Positions 1-9,072 are shown, counted from the stretch's first letter. The stretch: DNA of 42,500 bases from Rhodospirillaceae bacterium (GCA_020638595.1 JACKIG010000025.1:1-42500), one strand, 5' to 3'. The notes: generated by a model from the letters alone, not told the origin. Numbers and translations: made by a program.

Positions 1-71
1 CTTTTCGGCTTGCTCCTAACAGGCGAACGCCTGGCCGCGACGCAGACCATGGAGGGCTTGAGAAATGCGGG

Positions 72-752
72 CTAGTTCAGCGGGCCGGTGGCCGGGGGGG
101 CGCGCCTGTCGGTGCGCGCGCCGAGATAGGCGGGCTCCGTCCGGATCTGGTCGTAGGCCTGAGCCACCTGACGGTCGGACTTGGCGAACGCGTCGATGAC
201 CACGGGATCGAAATGGGTGCCGCGCCCGGATACCAGGCGGGCCACCGCGTCGTCGTGCGTGCAGGGCGGCGAATAGGGCCGACTGGCACGAATAGCGTCA
301 TAGGCGTCGACCAGGCCGACGATACGGGCCGCCAGGGGGATTTCACCACCCGACAGGCCGGCCGGGTACCCCTTGCCGTCATAGCGTTCGTGGTGGTGGC
401 GCGCGACCAGCGTCACCGTGTCCCGCTCGAACATGCGCGCCAGCGCCTGCCCGCCCAGCGTCGTGTGGGCACGCAGGGCCTGCTGTTCGTCCGGTTCCAG
501 CGGTCCGTTATGGGCGAGGAAGCGCCCCTCGATCCCGATCTTGCCGATGTCGTGCAGCAGGGCCGCCAGCACGATTTCGGGGGTCTTGCCGTTCAGCCGC
601 ATCGCATCGCACAGCGTCTCGGCCAGCTGGGCCACCATGACGGAGTGGTTGAAGGTGATCCGGTCGGCATGGCCCATCGCCGACAGGAAGAAGCCGGTCA
701 ATGCGCTCTCGTCCGGTCCCAGCAGCAGCCGATGGAGCAGGCTGTCCTTCAT
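72..752 (-). CDS. HD-GYP domain phosphodiesterase, single domain
   Basis: The 226-residue product is an HD-GYP domain and almost nothing else. The metal-binding HD pair is at residues 67-68 in LLHDIGKIG, followed by HHHERYDGKGYP (about 119-130), which contains the GYP signature, and GLVDAYDAI. Proteins of this family hydrolyse cyclic di-GMP, usually in the cytoplasm. There is no receiver, PAS or transmembrane part, so whatever controls it acts through another protein or through expression. I placed the start at the ATG at 752 because the open frame continues upstream into the tRNA-Cys gene, and AGGA lies about 10 bases before this ATG. The last 25 residues are Pro/Arg/Thr-rich and look disordered. 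It is on the same strand as tRNA-Cys, about 210 bases downstream. No other c-di-GMP gene is in the window. The family is certain; enzyme activity is inferred from the intact metal motifs. Confidence 0.9.
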   Translation of the reverse strand: MKDSLLHRLLLGPDESALTGFFLSAMGHADRITFNHSVMVAQLAETLCDAMRLNGKTPEIVLAALLHDIGKIGIEGRFLAHNGPLEPDEQQALRAHTTLGGQALARMFERDTVTLVARHHHERYDGKGYPAGLSGGEIPLAARIVGLVDAYDAIRASRPYSPPCTHDDAVARLVSGRGTHFDPVVIDAFAKSDRQVAQAYDQIRTEPAYLGARTDRRAPPATGPLN

Positions 753-962
753 GGTCTTGTCCTGGAGATACCCAATGATGCGTCCGGCGCGCGCCGGCGA
801 AAGCGGGCCTGTCCGGGCCGCGGGGGCGGCCGGATCATTCGAACAGTTATAATCCGGATCGATGAAGCTCTCGTTAACCCGCCGGACGGGGGCGGCAGGT
901 CCAGGCACACCACGGCGCGTGCAATCCGCCCGGGCCTGTGGCCGCCGGCCTCGGGGGCCCTT

Positions 963-1036
963 TGGAGGCGCGGACCGGATTCGAACCGGTGTACACGGCT
1001 TTGCAGGCCGCTGCGTAGCCACTCCGCCACCGCGCC
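963..1036 (-). tRNA. tRNA-Cys (anticodon GCA)
   Basis: Read on the minus strand, the 74-base cloverleaf has an acceptor stem GGCGCGG paired with CCGCGCC, a T discriminator base and an encoded CCA end (963-965). The anticodon loop CTGCAAA gives GCA, which is cysteine. The T loop GGTTCGAATCC is canonical. The gene is isolated and is the only tRNA I find in the window. Confidence 0.95.
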
Positions 1037-1056
1037 GGGGTCGGATTGTCGACGGG

Positions 1057-1086
1057 GTCGTACCACCCCGCTTCCGATGGGGTCAA
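1057..1086 (-). promoter_or_regulatory. Predicted promoter of tRNA-Cys
   Basis: On the minus strand TTGACC (1086-1081) and TACGAC (1062-1057) are separated by 18 bases. The -10 lies 20 bases before the mature tRNA 5' end. The -35 matches consensus in five of six positions, the -10 in three, so this is only a candidate. Confidence 0.35.
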
Positions 1087-1196
1087 GCGCCCCGCACCAG
1101 CCGGCGTGGGCCACCCGCGCGTCGGCCGACAACCCCCCGCCGGGGGGGTGGTGCCGTTCGGGCCAACGATCCGCGTGGCCGGTGTGCCCCTTGCGA

Positions 1197-1226
1197 TTGT
1201 CCCGGCGGACGATGCGGCGCTATAAG
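1197..1226 (+). promoter_or_regulatory. Predicted promoter of pcm
   Basis: TTGTCC (1197-1202) and TATAAG (1221-1226) are 18 bases apart, about 115 bases upstream of the pcm ATG. TATAAG matches the -10 consensus in five of six positions, which stands out in this GC-rich sequence. The rest of the stretch between tRNA-Cys and pcm holds nothing I recognise. Confidence 0.4.
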
Positions 1227-1342
1227 TCGTCGGCTTCGCCTGCGACCGACGTGACGTCGGCCGCAGCGGTCGGCAGCGCCGGCGGTGCATCGGGTGTGCG
1301 CATCGTCCGTCCTCGGCAGGTCAATTCTTGGGAACGAGCGAG

Positions 1343-2008
1343 ATGCAGGAATACGCGACGGCCCGCCACAACATGGTGGAAGGTCAGATCAAGCCGAACA
1401 GGGTTACTGATGCCGCGGTCATGGATGCGATGCGCGAGGTACCGCGGGAGCTGTTCGTCCCGACCATAGCGCGGGGCGTGGCCTATGTGGACGAGGACAT
1501 CCGCATCGCCGACGGCCGCTTCCTGATGGAGCCGATGGTTCTGGCGCGCCTGCTGGATGCCGCCGCGGTGCGCCGCGACGACATCGTCCTGGATATCGGC
1601 TGCGGCACCGGCTATTCCACCGCCGTCCTGGCCCGGCTGGCCAACACCGTCGTGGCGCTGGAAAGCGACGGGGAGCTGGCGCGCGGGGCGAGCGAACTGC
1701 TGGTCAGGCTGGGTGTCGACAACGCCGTCATCGTCGAAGGCCCGTTGACCGAAGGCTACCCGGCGCAGGCCCCCTATCAGGTCATCGTTCTCGGCGGTGC
1801 CGTCGACCACGTGCCCGACGGCATCCTGGCGCAACTGGACGAAGGGGGACGGCTGGTCACGGTGATCGTGCCGGATCTGGGACGCCCGGCCATGGGTTGT
1901 GCGACCCTGTTCAGGCGCATCCACGGCCATGTGTCCAGCCGGCCGCTGTTCGACGCGGGGACGCCGATGCTGCCGGGATTCGAGCCGCTGCCCACGTTCC
2001 AGTTCTGA
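1343..2008 (+). CDS. pcm: Protein-L-isoaspartate O-methyltransferase family protein
   Basis: The 221-residue protein is a class I SAM-dependent methyltransferase of the Pcm type. It has the N-terminal NMVEGQIKPNRV and AMREVPRELFVP segments, then the SAM-binding glycine loop VLDIGCGTGYSTAVLARL, and the late GGRLVTVI strand. Pcm enzymes methylate isoaspartyl residues in damaged cytoplasmic proteins so that they can return to normal aspartate. Relatives in alphaproteobacteria are often found, as here, directly before tolC, and are somewhat divergent from the E. coli enzyme. I chose the ATG at 1343; a TTG at 1328 in the same frame would add five residues. The tolC gene follows after 284 bases on the same strand. 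The family assignment is strong; the physiological substrate is inferred. Confidence 0.85.
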   Translation: MQEYATARHNMVEGQIKPNRVTDAAVMDAMREVPRELFVPTIARGVAYVDEDIRIADGRFLMEPMVLARLLDAAAVRRDDIVLDIGCGTGYSTAVLARLANTVVALESDGELARGASELLVRLGVDNAVIVEGPLTEGYPAQAPYQVIVLGGAVDHVPDGILAQLDEGGRLVTVIVPDLGRPAMGCATLFRRIHGHVSSRPLFDAGTPMLPGFEPLPTFQF

Positions 2009-2292
2009 TACGCAATGGCCCGCGGGCGGATTGGCGGGCAGAATGGAAATGATCGGGAACCCGCCCGCCCCGAGTCTTAAGGCAATGTTCATATTCCGCC
2101 CCCACATCCTTGGCGGCATATTGAGACCTTGCATAAGGTTCGTGCGCTAGTCATTCTGTGGCATAGACGCATTCTGGATTCATTAGCTTGCTTTTGGTGT
2201 AGGCACGGGGCGACGCCACGTTTCATTCGGCCTTCGCATTCAGCACGGGTGGTTGGGCGATGGGACATGAGCCAATGATGGGACGCTGTGAA

Positions 2293-3687
2293 ATGAGCCG
2301 AGCGGAGAGAAGGCGACGCCTCGGGGCTGCGGCGGTTGTGCTGGGCCTGGCCATGCTGCCTTGCGCAAGCGCGGGCGCGGTGACGACGCTGCAGGAAGCG
2401 TTGATCCTGGCGTATCAGACAAGCCCGGTCCTGGCCTCCAGCATCGCCGGCCTGCGGGCGACCGATGAGGAGATCGCCCAGGCCCTGTCGGGCTACCGGC
2501 CGACGGTCAGCGCTTCAGGTGAGATCGGCCGGCAATGGACGTTTTCCGACCAGGAGGATGCGTTCGGCACCACCCGCGACGTCAACACCGCCTTGAACCC
2601 GGCATCGATCGGGCTGGACGTGAGCCAGCCGATCTATCAGGGCGGGCGGACCGAAGCCGATGTGCGGCGGGCCGAATTCCAGATCCAGGCAACCCGCGCG
2701 CAAGTGGTGGCGACGGAACAGAATGTCCTGTTGGACGCGTCGATCGCCTTCATGAACGTCGTGCGCGACCAGGCTGTGCTGGAACTGACGGTCAACAACG
2801 AGCGCGTGCTGCAGCGCCAGCTGGAGGCGACGCAGGATCGCTTTGCCGTCGGAGAGGTGACGCGCACCGACGTGGCGCAGGCCGAAAGCCGTGTCGCCGG
2901 CGCCGTGGCCGACCGGATCAACGCCGAGGGCCAGCTTCGGATCAGCCGGGCGGCGTTCGAGCGGGTGGTCGGCGTGGCCGCGGAGACGCTGCAACCGCCC
3001 CAGCCGCTGGTCGGGCTGCCGCAATCCATGGAAGAGTCGGTCAATCTGGCGCAGCTGAACAATCCGATCGTCATCCAGGCGGAGTTCCTGGAGCGGGCGG
3101 CGGCCGCCAATGTCGACTTCCAGGAAGGTTTCCTGTTGCCGGAGGTCGTCGTCACCGGCGGCGTGCGGCAGGAATTCGACCCCACCGTGGGGATCGAACG
3201 GCGCAGTGTGGCCGACATCCGCGCCCAGGTGACGATACCCCTGTACCAGGCCGGCGCGGTGACGTCGCAGTTGCGCCAGGCGAGGGAACAGGCCGGTCAG
3301 GCGCGCATCGACACCGAGGATGCGCGTCGCGGCGCGATCGAGCAGGCGATTTCGGCCTGGGAGGCCCTGCTGACGTCCCAGGCCGCGATCGAATCGCTGT
3401 TGGCCCAGGTGCGTGCGGCGGAAATCGCGCTCGACGGCGTGCAGCAGGAAGCAGCAGTGGGGTCGCGCACAGTGCTGGACGTGCTGGACGCGGAGCAGGA
3501 ACTGCTGGACGCCCGCGTCACCCTGGTGCGCGCCCAGCGGGACGAGGTGGTGGCCGGTTTCCAGGTCTTGTCGGCCATTGGCCAGCTGACCGCACCCGAC
3601 TTGGCTCTGCCCGTCAATTACTACGAATTCGACACCCACTATAATGAAGTGCGGGACACTTGGTGGGGCCTTGCGATTGACGATTGA
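2293..3687 (+). CDS. tolC: TolC-family outer membrane efflux protein
   Basis: The protein is a TolC-type outer membrane channel, which forms a trimeric tunnel used by RND efflux pumps and type I secretion systems. From the ATG at 2293 it has 464 residues and starts with a signal peptide: a basic n-region (SRAERRRR), a hydrophobic stretch and a likely cut after CASAGA. Two repeated outer-membrane-efflux domains follow, each opening with a helix of the LQEALILAYQTSPVLAS type, with long Gln/Ala/Glu-rich helices typical of the alpha-barrel. An ATG at 2260 in frame would lengthen the n-region by 11 residues and has GGTGG seven bases upstream, so it cannot be excluded. No pump or membrane-fusion gene is adjacent. 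The 284 bases before the gene contain no promoter I trust. TolC family is certain; the partner pump is unknown. Confidence 0.92.
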   Translation: MSRAERRRRLGAAAVVLGLAMLPCASAGAVTTLQEALILAYQTSPVLASSIAGLRATDEEIAQALSGYRPTVSASGEIGRQWTFSDQEDAFGTTRDVNTALNPASIGLDVSQPIYQGGRTEADVRRAEFQIQATRAQVVATEQNVLLDASIAFMNVVRDQAVLELTVNNERVLQRQLEATQDRFAVGEVTRTDVAQAESRVAGAVADRINAEGQLRISRAAFERVVGVAAETLQPPQPLVGLPQSMEESVNLAQLNNPIVIQAEFLERAAAANVDFQEGFLLPEVVVTGGVRQEFDPTVGIERRSVADIRAQVTIPLYQAGAVTSQLRQAREQAGQARIDTEDARRGAIEQAISAWEALLTSQAAIESLLAQVRAAEIALDGVQQEAAVGSRTVLDVLDAEQELLDARVTLVRAQRDEVVAGFQVLSAIGQLTAPDLALPVNYYEFDTHYNEVRDTWWGLAIDD

Positions 3688-3711
3688 TCGGCCGGACCGC
3701 CACTTGACCCT

Positions 3712-3740
3712 TTGTCTTGCGGCCCCTCGTGTCCTAGTCT
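3712..3740 (+). promoter_or_regulatory. Predicted promoter of popZ
   Basis: TTGTCT (3712-3717) and TAGTCT (3735-3740) are 17 bases apart, 65 bases before the popZ start. A similar TAGTCT or TAGCCT element lies upstream of ilvD, the CDP-alcohol phosphotransferase gene and dnaB. Confidence 0.35.
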
Positions 3741-3805
3741 CGCCAGCACGCCGGATATCGGGTATCACGGTCGGCCAAATGGCGGCGGCGCAAGGATAGA
3801 GGCGC

Positions 3806-4411
3806 ATGGCGGAGGCTAGGACCCAACAGGAACCGTCGATGGAGGAGATCCTCGCCTCCATCCGCCGTATCATTTCCGAGGACGGAACGGAGGAGAAGCC
3901 GGCCGAGGCCGCTGCCCCTCCGCCGACGCCATCGCCCGCGCCGCCTCCCGTCAAGGAGGCGGCGCCGCCTCCGCCGCCACCGCCGCCGCCCCCCCCGCCG
4001 CCGCCTCCACCCCCGCCGGTGGACGACTTCGCCGAGGAGATGGCGGAGGACGACGAAGTCCTGGAGCTGACCGAGCGCGTGGACACGCCGCCCAGTGCGC
4101 CGGAGCCGGAGTACGAGCCGCCGCCGCCACCCCCGCCTCCGCCGGTGGCGATGGACGACGACGACGATCACCTGATCTCCGAAGAGACGGGTATGGCCGC
4201 GCGGGATGCGCTGTCGCGGCTGAACGCCGGAATGGGGTCGGCGCCGGTCTATGCGGTGGGCTCCATCGACGGCAGCAAGACACTGGAGGAGCTGGTGCGC
4301 GAGCTCTTGCGACCGATGTTGCGCGAGTGGCTGAATGCCAATCTGCCGACCATCGTCGAAGAGATCGTCGAACGCGAGGTACAACGCGTCGTCCGCGGCC
4401 AGGGGCGCTGA
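3806..4411 (+). CDS. popZ: PopZ-like pole-organizing protein (DUF2497)
   Basis: The 201-residue product has the two-ended layout of PopZ. The N-terminal helix MEEILASIRRIISED (residues 12-26) is the segment that in Caulobacter binds client proteins. A long acidic, proline-rich middle follows. The C-terminal region TLEELVRELLRPMLREWL to the end (about 153-201) is the oligomerisation part. PopZ builds a microdomain at the cell pole that anchors the ParB-bound chromosome origin. The middle region contains one run of 18 prolines and another of nine, separated by acidic residues; long Pro/Glu linkers are known in this family, but an unbroken run of 18 is extreme and would require elongation factor P during translation. 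The start has a good ribosome site (GGATAGAGGCGC). It sits between tolC and valS, an order common in Rhodospirillales. Confidence 0.9.
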   Translation: MAEARTQQEPSMEEILASIRRIISEDGTEEKPAEAAAPPPTPSPAPPPVKEAAPPPPPPPPPPPPPPPPPPVDDFAEEMAEDDEVLELTERVDTPPSAPEPEYEPPPPPPPPPVAMDDDDDHLISEETGMAARDALSRLNAGMGSAPVYAVGSIDGSKTLEELVRELLRPMLREWLNANLPTIVEEIVEREVQRVVRGQGR

Positions 4412-4493
4412 CGACAGCCGGCGCAATCCGACCTGTCTCCATCCTCCGTCTTTCCGTTCCGTACCCCCGTGCGAGGGCAAGGAAACCGTTGCC

Positions 4494-7193
4494 ATGCTCG
4501 AGAAGACCTATCGTCCCTCCGATGTGGAGGCCAGGCAGTATCAGAAATGGGAGGAGGCCGGCGCCTTCGCATGTGACGTGGGGGCATCGACCAAGCCCTT
4601 CACCATCATGATGCCGCCGCCCAACGTCACCGGCAGCCTGCATATGGGCCATGCCCTGAACATGACCTTGCAGGACGTGATGACCCGCTATTACCGCCGC
4701 AACGGGCGCGACGCCCTGTGGCAGCCGGGCACCGACCATGCCGGCATCGCCACGCAGAGCGTGGTGGAACGCCAGCTGGCGGGCGAAGGCAAGACCCGCC
4801 ACGACCTGGGCCGCGAGGGGTTCATCGAGCGCGTCTGGCAATGGCGGGCCCATTCCGGCGGCCAGATCATCGGCCAGCTGCGCCGGCTGGGCGCCTCGCC
4901 GGACTGGCCGCGCGAACGCTTCACCATGGACGACGGCCTCAGCCGCGCCGTGCGGCGGGTGTTCGTGCGCCTCTACAAGGACGGCCTGATCTACCGCGAC
5001 AAGCGCCTGGTCAACTGGGATCCCAAGCTGCACACCGCGATCTCGGACCTGGAGGTGGAGCAGCACCCGACCAAGGGCCATCTCTGGCACCTGCGCTATC
5101 CGCTGGTCGACGACCCGTCGCGGCACATCGTGGTGGCGACCACCCGGCCGGAGACCATGCTGGGCGACACGGCCGTCGCCGTGCATCCGGAGGACGAGCG
5201 CTATCGCGACCTGATCGGCCGCCATGTCATCCTGCCGCTGGTGGGCCGGCACATCCCCATCGTCGCGGACGAGTATGCCGACCCGGAGCAGGGCAGCGGT
5301 GCGGTGAAGATCACCCCCGCCCACGACTTCAACGACTTCGAGGTCGGGCGGCGCCACGGCCTGCCGATGATCAACATCTTCGACCAGAACGCCTGCATCA
5401 ACTCCGCGCGCTTCGAGGTCTATCACCTGGGCCGTGCCGTCGACGCCGAGGCGGAGGAGATCCCGGCGGCGTTCCGCGGCCTCGACCGCTATGTGGCGCG
5501 CGAGAAGGTGTTGGAAGCTCTTGAGGCCCAGGGCCTGATCGAGCGCATCGACGCGCACGAGCACACGGTGCCGCACGGCGACCGTTCCGGCGCGGTGATC
5601 GAACCGTGGCTGACCGACCAGTGGTATGTCGATGCCAAGGTGCTGGCCGAACCGGCGATCAAGGCGGTGGAGGACGGCGACACCGTCTTCGTGCCGAAGT
5701 CCTGGGAGAACACCTATTTCGAATGGATGCGCAACATCCAGCCCTGGTGCATCTCGCGCCAGCTGTGGTGGGGCCATCAGATCCCGGCCTGGTACGGCCC
5801 CGACGACACCCTGTTCGTGGAAGAGACGGAGGAGGAGGCGCACATCGCCGCCCGCCAGCATTTCGGCCACGACGTGTCGCTGCAGCGCGACGGCGACGTG
5901 CTGGACACCTGGTTTTCCTCCGCCCTTTGGCCGTTCTCGACCCTTGGCTGGCCGGACGACATGCCGGAGGTCGCGCGCTATTACCCGGGCGATGTGCTGG
6001 TCACAGGCTTCGACATCATCTTCTTCTGGGTCGCCCGGATGATGATGATGGGCTTGCGCTTCATGGATCAGGTGCCGTTCCGCACGGTCTACATCCACGC
6101 CCTGGTGCGCGACGAGCGCGGGCAGAAGATGGCCAAGTCCAAGGGCAACGTCATCGATCCCCTGGACCTGATCGACACCTATGGTGCCGATGCGCTGCGG
6201 TTCACCCTGATCTCCATGGCCGCGCAGGGACGCGACGTGAAGATGTCGGCCCAGCGGGTCGAAGGCTACCGCAACTTCGCGACCAAGCTGTGGAACGCCG
6301 CGCGCTATTGCGAGATGAACGATTGCCGGCCGGACGAGGACTTCGACCCGGCGTCCTGCACCGAGACCGTCAACCGCTGGATTGCCGGCGAGGTTGCCAA
6401 GACCGGCCAGCGCGTGGCGACGGCGATCGAGACCTTCCGGTTCAACGAGGCGGCGAGCGCGCTCTACCAGTTCACCTGGGCCACCTTCTGCGACTGGTAC
6501 CTGGAGTTCACCAAGCCGATCCTGGCCGGCGACGATGCCGCCGCGGCGGCGGAGACGCGGGGCGCAACAGCCTGGGTGCTGGACCAGATCCTGAACCTGC
6601 TGAACCCGCTGATGCCGTTCCTGACGGAGGAGCTGTGGGAGGCGACGGGCGGCCATAACCGCGGCCAGCTGATCGTGCAGCCCTGGCCCGACTACGCCAG
6701 CGGCCTGGGCGACGACAAGGCGGCGGCGGAGATGGACTGGGTTGTCGCCCTGATTTCCACCGTCCGGGCGGTGCGGGCGGAAATGAACGTGCCGCCGGCG
6801 GCCCAGATGCCGCTGCTGCTGAAGGATGCCGATGCCGAGGCCGCCGCCCGGCTGCAACGGCACGGGGAGCTGGTCAAGCGCCTGGCGCGGCTTTCGTCCC
6901 TCGCCACAACGGATGTCCCGCCGCCGCGCGGCTCGGCCCAGGCGGTGCTGGGAACGGCGACGGTCATCCTGCCGCTGGCCGATGTCATCGACCTGGAGCA
7001 GGAGCGGGCGCGCCTGGGCCGCGAGATCGCCAAGGCGGAGGGCGAGATCAAGAAGCTCGACGGCAAGCTCGCCAATCCGCAGTTCCTGGCCAAGGCGCCG
7101 GAGGAGGTCGTGGCCGAGCAGCGCGAGCGGCGGGAGGAGTACGCGGCGACGCGCGACCGCCTGCGTGCGGCGCTGGCCAGCGTTGCGGGCTGA
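4494..7193 (+). CDS. valS: Valine--tRNA ligase
   Basis: The 899-residue protein is a class Ia aminoacyl-tRNA synthetase that charges tRNA-Val with valine in the cytoplasm. The HIGH motif appears as HMGH at residues 50-53 (within NVTGSLHMGHA), and the KMSKS motif as KMAKS at 545-549. The editing (CP1) domain lies between them, with TTRPETMLGDTAVAVHP. The C-terminal 65 residues (from about 835) form the charged coiled-coil arm typical of ValRS, rich in Glu, Lys and Arg. Length matches the family. The ATG at 4494 was chosen because it matches the family start and has AAGGA upstream; an earlier in-frame start would run inside popZ. It follows popZ by 82 bases. Confidence 0.97.
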   Translation: MLEKTYRPSDVEARQYQKWEEAGAFACDVGASTKPFTIMMPPPNVTGSLHMGHALNMTLQDVMTRYYRRNGRDALWQPGTDHAGIATQSVVERQLAGEGKTRHDLGREGFIERVWQWRAHSGGQIIGQLRRLGASPDWPRERFTMDDGLSRAVRRVFVRLYKDGLIYRDKRLVNWDPKLHTAISDLEVEQHPTKGHLWHLRYPLVDDPSRHIVVATTRPETMLGDTAVAVHPEDERYRDLIGRHVILPLVGRHIPIVADEYADPEQGSGAVKITPAHDFNDFEVGRRHGLPMINIFDQNACINSARFEVYHLGRAVDAEAEEIPAAFRGLDRYVAREKVLEALEAQGLIERIDAHEHTVPHGDRSGAVIEPWLTDQWYVDAKVLAEPAIKAVEDGDTVFVPKSWENTYFEWMRNIQPWCISRQLWWGHQIPAWYGPDDTLFVEETEEEAHIAARQHFGHDVSLQRDGDVLDTWFSSALWPFSTLGWPDDMPEVARYYPGDVLVTGFDIIFFWVARMMMMGLRFMDQVPFRTVYIHALVRDERGQKMAKSKGNVIDPLDLIDTYGADALRFTLISMAAQGRDVKMSAQRVEGYRNFATKLWNAARYCEMNDCRPDEDFDPASCTETVNRWIAGEVAKTGQRVATAIETFRFNEAASALYQFTWATFCDWYLEFTKPILAGDDAAAAAETRGATAWVLDQILNLLNPLMPFLTEELWEATGGHNRGQLIVQPWPDYASGLGDDKAAAEMDWVVALISTVRAVRAEMNVPPAAQMPLLLKDADAEAAARLQRHGELVKRLARLSSLATTDVPPPRGSAQAVLGTATVILPLADVIDLEQERARLGREIAKAEGEIKKLDGKLANPQFLAKAPEEVVAEQRERREEYAATRDRLRAALASVAG

Positions 7194-7212
7194 ACGGACT
7201 GGGGCGGCGCAT

Positions 7213-7227
7213 TGGTGCTAGGCACCA
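7213..7227. promoter_or_regulatory. Inverted repeat TGGTGC-tag-GCACCA upstream of ilvD
   Basis: A perfect 6-bp inverted repeat with a three-base centre lies 50 bases before the ilvD start, between valS and ilvD. It could be an operator or a small hairpin; no known regulator site is recognised. A TAGTCT element follows at 7242-7247. Confidence 0.25.
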
Positions 7228-7277
7228 TCGGCACCGCCCGCTAGTCTCCGCCTTCACACTCAACGTTAGCAGCGCGG

Positions 7278-9035
7278 ATGAGACCGATGCCCCTCGACGA
7301 AGCGGAGCGCCGCAAGACCTGGGACAAGAGCAAGCTTCCCAGCCGGCATGTGACGGTGGGCCCCGACCGGGCACCCCACCGGTCCTATTACTACGCCATG
7401 GGCTTGACGGCCGAGGACATCGCCCGGCCGTTCGTCGGCGTCGCCACCTGCTGGAACGAAGCGGCACCCTGCAACACCGCGCTCGGCCGCCAGGCCCAGG
7501 TGGTCAAGCGGGGCGTGAAGGCCGCCGGCGGCACGCCGCGGGAGTTCACCACCATCACCGTGACGGACGGCATCGCCATGGGCCATGCCGGCATGAAGTC
7601 GTCCCTGGTCAGCCGCGAGGTCATCGCCGACAGCGTCGAACTGACCATGCGCGGCCACTGCTATGACGCCATGGTCGGGCTGGCCGGCTGCGACAAGTCG
7701 CTGCCCGGCATGATGATGGCCATGGTGCGGCTGAACGTGCCGGCGGTGTTCCTCTACGGCGGATCGATCCTGCCGGGGCGCTTCCACGGCAAGGACGTGA
7801 CCGTTCAGGACGTGTTCGAGGCTGTGGGCGCCCATTCCGCCGGCAAGATGTCGGACGAGGACCTGGGCGAGCTGGAATGCGTGGCCTGCCCCAGCGATGG
7901 GGCCTGCGGCGGCCAGTTCACCGCCAACACCATGGCCTGCGTGTCGGAAGCCATGGGCATCGCGCTGCCCGGCTCGGCCGGCCCGCCGGCGCCCTATGAG
8001 AGCCGCGGGCAGCATGCCGAGGCGGCCGGGCGTGCGGTGATGGCGCTGGTGGAACGCCAGCTGCGCCCGCGCGACATCGTCACCCGCAAGTCGCTGGAAA
8101 ACGCCGCGCGCGTGGTCGCCGCCTCCGGCGGGTCGACCAATGCCGGCCTGCACCTGCCGGCCATCGCGCATGAGGCGGGCATCGCCTTCGACCTGCACGA
8201 TGTCGCGGAGATCTTCCGCAGCACGCCGTATCTGGCCGACCTGAAGCCCGGCGGCCGCTTCGTCGCCAAGGACCTGTTCGAGATCGGCGGCGTGTCGGTG
8301 ATCATGCGCGCGCTCATGGACGGCGGCTATCTGCACGGCGACTGCATGACCGTCACCGGCAAGACGATTGCGGAGAACCTGAAGGACGTGATCTTCCCCG
8401 CCGAGCAGGAGGTTGTCCGCCCGGCTTCGAACCCGTTGAGCCCGACCGGCGGCGTGGTCGGCCTGCGCGGGTCGCTGGCGCCGCAGGGGGCCATCGTCAA
8501 GGTGGCCGGAATGGCGCCCGACAAGCTGCGGTTCCGCGGCCCCGCCCGCTGTTTCGACAGCGAGGAGGAGACGTTCGAGGCCGTGCAGGCGCGCAACTAC
8601 AACGAAGGCGATGTGCTGGTCATCCGCTACGAGGGGCCGCGCGGCGGCCCCGGCATGCGCGAGATGCTGTCGACCACCGCCGCCCTTTACGGCCAGGGTA
8701 TGGGCGACAAGGTGGCCCTGATCACCGATGGCCGCTTCTCCGGCGCCACGCGCGGCTTCTGCATCGGCCATGTCGGCCCGGAAGCCGCCGTGGGCGGCCC
8801 CATCGGCCTGCTGCGCGACGGCGACATCATCACCATCGACGCCGTGGCCGGCACCATCGATGTCGAGCTGACCGAGGCGGACCTGGAAGCGCGCCGCAAG
8901 GACTGGCGCCCACGCATGCACGACTTCCAGTCCGGCGCGCTGTGGAAATACGCCCAGACCGTCGGCGACGCCGAGCGCGGCGCCGTCACCCACCCCGGCG
9001 GATTGGCGGAAACGCACGTCTACGCCGATATCTGA
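7278..9035 (+). CDS. ilvD: Dihydroxy-acid dehydratase
   Basis: The 585-residue enzyme removes water from 2,3-dihydroxy-3-methylbutanoate and its isoleucine counterpart, the third common step of branched-chain amino acid synthesis. Iron-sulfur cysteines are visible at C58 (VGVATCWNEAAPCN), C138 (GLAGCDKSLPG) and C210 (PSDGACGGQFTANTM). The C-terminal GRFSGATRGFCIGHVGPEA segment is a strong IlvD signature. Length is normal for the shorter subclass (about 550-620). The start at 7278 (MRPMPLDEAE) could instead be the ATG at 7287. It is monocistronic here, with valS upstream and a strong hairpin just after the stop. No other ilv gene is in the window. Confidence 0.96.
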   Translation: MRPMPLDEAERRKTWDKSKLPSRHVTVGPDRAPHRSYYYAMGLTAEDIARPFVGVATCWNEAAPCNTALGRQAQVVKRGVKAAGGTPREFTTITVTDGIAMGHAGMKSSLVSREVIADSVELTMRGHCYDAMVGLAGCDKSLPGMMMAMVRLNVPAVFLYGGSILPGRFHGKDVTVQDVFEAVGAHSAGKMSDEDLGELECVACPSDGACGGQFTANTMACVSEAMGIALPGSAGPPAPYESRGQHAEAAGRAVMALVERQLRPRDIVTRKSLENAARVVAASGGSTNAGLHLPAIAHEAGIAFDLHDVAEIFRSTPYLADLKPGGRFVAKDLFEIGGVSVIMRALMDGGYLHGDCMTVTGKTIAENLKDVIFPAEQEVVRPASNPLSPTGGVVGLRGSLAPQGAIVKVAGMAPDKLRFRGPARCFDSEEETFEAVQARNYNEGDVLVIRYEGPRGGPGMREMLSTTAALYGQGMGDKVALITDGRFSGATRGFCIGHVGPEAAVGGPIGLLRDGDIITIDAVAGTIDVELTEADLEARRKDWRPRMHDFQSGALWKYAQTVGDAERGAVTHPGGLAETHVYADI

Positions 9036-9042
9036 ACACCGC

Positions 9043-9072
9043 GGGCCGCCGGCAAACCCCTGCCGGCGGCCC
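9043..9072 (+). terminator. Hairpin terminator after ilvD
   Basis: A perfect 12-bp stem, GGGCCGCCGGCA paired with TGCCGGCGGCCC, with loop AACCCC, starts seven bases after the ilvD stop codon. There is no T run after it, so it may stop transcription weakly or protect the mRNA 3' end. Confidence 0.5.

Noticed and set aside
1..71. End of an upstream gene or a terminator at the window edge
   Set aside because: There is only a short inverted repeat, CAGGCG-AA-CGCCTG, with a loop too small for a hairpin and no readable frame with a motif.
3951..6863. A 970-codon open frame on the minus strand opposite popZ and valS
   Set aside because: It is antisense to valS, whose motifs are complete, and reads as Gly/Arg/His-rich sequence with no family motif. 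Long antisense frames are expected at this GC content.
7266..9017. A 583-codon open frame opposite ilvD
   Set aside because: Antisense to a clear IlvD; its composition (Arg, His, Gln, Ala) is that of a mirror frame and it has no motif.
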